Source: Deltaproteobacteria bacterium (GTDB taxonomy: Bacteria; Myxococcota_A; UBA9160). Taken from it: 9,002 bases of DNA. The stretch is taken from the NCBI GenBank assembly GCA_003520425.1, contig DOUU01000307.1:8514-17515 (forward strand), written 5' to 3'. Below, piece by piece: positions 6,752-9,002 of the stretch. The notes under the pieces were generated by a model that saw nothing but the letters and a program-made list of their open reading frames with translations, ran no database searches and had not been told where the DNA came from. How positions within the stretch are numbered: position 1 is the stretch's first letter; the number at the start of each line of letters is the position of its first letter. The position numbers and the translations under genes were made by a program.

Positions 6752-8091
6752 TGTCTGCCTCCTGCCCCGCTGTCGAACGGCGTCGAGAGCGCGTGGGCCA
6801 TCTGCTTCACGATGTCGCCGATCGTGGCGTATCCCCGGGCGTAGTCCGAAGGCTGCTTGCCACCCGCCCCGGAGCGTGGTGTCAGGTCGACGCCCTTTGC
6901 CTTTGCGCGCAGGGCGCCGACGGTGCACTGCTCCTTCGGGATATGCTTGAAGGGGTCGTATTGGAAGTGCCGCGTGGTGTTCTGCCAGGTGATCTTGTGG
7001 ATGTCGACGTCAGGTACGCCGTCGAGGGAGGCCCACAGCTTCTCGGGCGCCTCGGGCCAGGTCGAGTCCGAGTGCGGGTAGTCGCACTCCCAGGTGATGT
7101 TGTCGATACCGATCAGGTCGCGGTTGCGAACGCCGGCCGCATCGTCAATGAAGCAGGTGAGGACGTGCTCGCGGAAGACGTCGCTGGGCTTCTTGCCGTT
7201 GGGAAAGCCGTGCAACGTCCAACGGTGATGGTGGTGGTGCACGTAATCAATGCGCTCGAGAAAATAGGGAATCCATCCGATCCCGCCCTCGGACAGGGCG
7301 ACCTTGACGCCCGGGAACTTCGTGAAAATCTCCGAGAAGACGAGCTCGGTGGCGCAGTTGAAAAGCGTGATGGGGGTACCCGCGATCATGATCTCGACCG
7401 GGGCATTCATGTCCTGCATGTTCAGGCGGGTGCCGGAGCCGATGTGGATGCAGACGACGGTGCCCTCGTCGGAGCAGGCCTTCCAGAAGGCATCCCAGTG
7501 CGCGTCGTGGAGGCTCGGATAACCGAGCGCGCGCGGGTTGTCGGCGAAGGTAATGGCGTGGCAGTTCTTTTTGGCGACGCGATGCACCTCGCGGGCCATC
7601 GCTTCGGGGTCCCAGATGGGCGGGATTGCCAGGGGGATGAAGCGGCCGGGGTGCCGCCCGCACCACTCGTCGATGTGCCAGTCGTTGTAGGCGCGCAGCA
7701 TGGCGATGGCGAGCTCGGCGTTCCCGGCCGCGGCCTGGCGGCCGAAGAGCTCGCCGACAAAGCCCGGCACCGTCGGGAAGCAGAGCGAGCCAAGCACGCC
7801 GTTGGCGTTCATGTCGTCGATGCGCGCGTCGACGTCGTAACAGCCGCGCCTCAGCTGCGAGAGCGCCGTCGGCTCTACGCCGTACTCCTCGGGGCGGCGG
7901 CCCGCCACAGCGTTTAGCCCGATGTTCGGGATTTGCTGCCCCTCGAAGAGCCACACGTCGCTACCGTCCTCCTTGTGGACCAGCCGTGGGGCGCGCGCCT
8001 TCCACTTCGCGCCGACGTGTCGCTCCCACATGTCGGGCGGCTCGCACACGTGGTCATCGACACTCACCAGGATCATGTCGTTCATCTGCAT
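6748..8091 (-). CDS. Amidohydrolase-2 family metal-dependent hydrolase
   Basis: The 447-residue protein belongs to the TIM-barrel amidohydrolase-2 group (relatives include ACMSD-like decarboxylases). N-terminal [19 protein letters not shown] (residues 9-27) carries the DxHxxEP-like metal motif (Asp12, His14, Glu17). Further probable metal or acid-base residues are His216 in CIHIGSG and Asp337 in [12 protein letters not shown]. Such proteins hydrolyse or decarboxylate cyclic or carboxylated intermediates and recur beside P450, SDR and acyl-CoA dehydrogenase genes; the substrate is unknown. The ATG at 8091 has GAGGAG 5 bases ahead, and the family motif begins a few residues in; the open frame reaching to 8589 is spurious. 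A run of five histidines (285-289) precedes RW where relatives usually have one or two. The gene lies 50 bases after the acyl-CoA dehydrogenase and overlaps the P450 start by 4 bases. Confidence 0.92.
   Translation of the reverse strand: MQMNDMILVSVDDHVCEPPDMWERHVGAKWKARAPRLVHKEDGSDVWLFEGQQIPNIGLNAVAGRRPEEYGVEPTALSQLRRGCYDVDARIDDMNANGVLGSLCFPTVPGFVGELFGRQAAAGNAELAIAMLRAYNDWHIDEWCGRHPGRFIPLAIPPIWDPEAMAREVHRVAKKNCHAITFADNPRALGYPSLHDAHWDAFWKACSDEGTVVCIHIGSGTRLNMQDMNAPVEIMIAGTPITLFNCATELVFSEIFTKFPGVKVALSEGGIGWIPYFLERIDYVHHHHHRWTLHGFPNGKKPSDVFREHVLTCFIDDAAGVRNRDLIGIDNITWECDYPHSDSTWPEAPEKLWASLDGVPDVDIHKITWQNTTRHFQYDPFKHIPKEQCTVGALRAKAKGVDLTPRSGAGGKQPSDYARGYATIGDIVKQMAHALSTPFDSGAGGRQ
6758..6763 (-). 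promoter_or_regulatory. Ribosome binding site of the P450
   Basis: AGGAGG on the minus strand, inside the end of the amidohydrolase gene and 6 bases before the ATG at 6751. It decides the P450 start over the longer open frame. Confidence 0.75.
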
Positions 8092-8096
8092 GGCAA

Positions 8097-8102
8097 CTCC
8101 TC
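8097..8102 (-). promoter_or_regulatory. Ribosome binding site of the amidohydrolase
   Basis: GAGGAG on the minus strand, 5 bases before the ATG at 8091. It fixes that start against the longer open frame, which runs through the end of the acyl-CoA dehydrogenase gene. Confidence 0.75.
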
Positions 8103-8141
8103 GCTCCTCCCACTTCGCCTCGTTCGGGCGGCGTGAGCCTT

Positions 8142-9002
8142 TCAGCGTCGTGGCAATCCCAGGACGCGCTGCGCGATGATATTCCGCTGGATCTCGGAGG
8201 TGCCCGCCGAAATCGTGCCGCCGTAGGTCAGCAGGTACTGCCTCATCCACGGAACAGGTCCACGGCTCTCGTCGAAGCTCCAGCCCTGAAAATCCACGTC
8301 GAGCGCGTCGACGCCGAGGGTCTCGGTCGCGAGGCGCGCAGCGCGCTGAGCAATCTCGGATCCAAAGAGCTTGAGTACGGAGTGCTCGGGCGAGACGTGA
8401 CCGCGGGCAAACTTCGCGAAGCCTCGATAGCCCATGAACCACATGGCCTGGGAGTCGACGTAAAGGCTCGCGAGGGTGTCGCGGAACCTCGCGCTGTCGC
8501 CGATCCGGCGGCCGTCGGGCCCCTGTTGGCGGCCCAGCTGGAACAGGCGCTCGAGGGTGCCGTCGAGCCGCCGAGCGCTCCCGAGCCACATCATGCCGCG
8601 CTCGTGGGCCAGCGAGCCCGCCGAGATCGACCAGCCCTGGTTAAGCGGGCCAACCAGGTGGTCACGCGGCACCACGACGTCGTCGAAGAACACCTCGTTG
8701 AAGTCCGCATGATGCCGATCGGTGAGCTCGGGCAGCGGCCGCACGCCGACGCCCGGTGCCTTCATGTCGATGATGACGACGCTGATGCCGCGGTGCTTGG
8801 GGGCGTCGGGGTCGGTTCGCACGAAGCAGAAGCAAAAGTCGGCGTGGTGCGCCCCGGAAGTCCAGATCTTCTGCCCCCTCACGACGAAGTGGTCGTCGTG
8901 AACCTCGGCCCGGGTGGAGAGGCCGGCCAAGTCGCTGCCGGCGCCGGGCTCGCTCATTCCCAGGCACCAAGAGATCTCGGCGCGCAGGGTGGGCAGCAGG
9001 TA
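8142..9002 (-). CDS. Acyl-CoA dehydrogenase, N-terminal part outside window
   Basis: This FAD enzyme oxidises acyl-CoA to 2-enoyl-CoA and passes electrons to ETF. The 286 visible residues include the signature WCLGMSEPGAGSDLAGL (from visible residue 12), GQKIWTSGAHHADF, the FFDDVVVPRDHLVG strand, and the C-terminal ISAGTSEIQRNIIAQRVLGL. The frame is open to the window edge, so the missing part is roughly the first 110-130 residues, judged from the family's 380-400. The ATG at 8957 is internal to the signature and is not the start. At the position of the short/medium-chain catalytic Glu (YEGT) there is Ala (visible residue 266). Glu134 in LAHERGMMW instead fits the alternative base position of isovaleryl- and long-chain enzymes. 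This pattern is common in actinobacterial steroid-type FadE proteins, some of which act as heteromers. It is the first visible gene of the minus-strand series. Confidence 0.95.
   Translation of the reverse strand, partial: YLLPTLRAEISWCLGMSEPGAGSDLAGLSTRAEVHDDHFVVRGQKIWTSGAHHADFCFCFVRTDPDAPKHRGISVVIIDMKAPGVGVRPLPELTDRHHADFNEVFFDDVVVPRDHLVGPLNQGWSISAGSLAHERGMMWLGSARRLDGTLERLFQLGRQQGPDGRRIGDSARFRDTLASLYVDSQAMWFMGYRGFAKFARGHVSPEHSVLKLFGSEIAQRAARLATETLGVDALDVDFQGWSFDESRGPVPWMRQYLLTYGGTISAGTSEIQRNIIAQRVLGLPRR

Noticed and set aside
6752..6928. Upstream extension of the P450 to 474 residues
   Set aside because: It overlaps the amidohydrolase C-terminus, is Arg-rich, and lies ahead of an AGGAGG site serving the ATG at 6751.
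6751..7917. Long plus-strand open frame (388 codons) opposite the amidohydrolase
   Set aside because: Antisense shadow: low-complexity Val/Gly/Asp-rich translation, no motif, and fully covered by a recognisable minus-strand enzyme.
8092..8589. Upstream extension of the amidohydrolase to 613 residues
   Set aside because: The extension is Arg-rich shadow of the acyl-CoA dehydrogenase. The family N-terminal motif and a good ribosome site place the start at 8091.
1..9002. tRNA or rRNA genes, CRISPR arrays, insertion sequences, integrases, attachment sites
   Set aside because: None seen: no regularly spaced repeats, no transposase or integrase motifs, and nearly all bases are explained by coding genes. 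This was judged by eye, so small RNAs could be missed.

Overview
The window is a GC-rich bacterial segment holding one plus-strand gene (cut by the left edge) and nine minus-strand genes (the first cut by the right edge). The gene types are a family III CoA-transferase, an acyl-CoA dehydrogenase, an amidohydrolase-2 type hydrolase, a class I-type bacterial P450 and two short-chain dehydrogenases. Together they look like a lipid, terpenoid, steroid or aromatic catabolism region, of the kind found in actinobacteria, sphingomonads, marine gammaproteobacteria and uncultured soil lineages. Taxonomy cannot be settled from the sequence alone. Clear Shine-Dalgarno sites (GGAGG type) and high GC are consistent with any of these.

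Layout, in the direction of minus-strand transcription from right to left: acyl-CoA dehydrogenase (9002-8142, partial), amidohydrolase (8091-6748), P450 (6751-5504), SDR (5502-4735), HSD10-like SDR (4641-3880), a 197-base gap, six-TM protein A (3682-2978), its paralogue B (2981-2226), a cytochrome c oxidase subunit III/NorE-like protein (2161-1535) and a small subunit IV/NorF-like protein (1531-1250). The plus-strand CoA-transferase (1-1185) converges on this series, with an imperfect inverted repeat between the two ends. Amidohydrolase/P450 and proteins A/B overlap by 4 bases; P450/SDR and subunit III/IV are 1 and 3 bases apart. These spacings suggest coupled translation.

Inferred logic: the P450 would hydroxylate a hydrophobic substrate. 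The SDRs would oxidise alcohol or 3-hydroxyacyl-CoA intermediates, the CoA-transferase would load a carboxylate onto CoA, and the acyl-CoA dehydrogenase would introduce a double bond. The amidohydrolase may perform a hydrolytic or decarboxylating step. The substrate is not identifiable here, and no ferredoxin or ferredoxin reductase for the P450 is in the window.

The least explained part is the membrane quartet at 1250-3682. It has two tandem copies of a six-TM family I cannot name, next to orphan oxidase subunit III/IV-like genes with no catalytic subunit I or II nearby. It is also lower in GC than its neighbours (about 51-58% in hand-counted lines, against about 69% in the flanks). It is the best candidate for an undescribed system.
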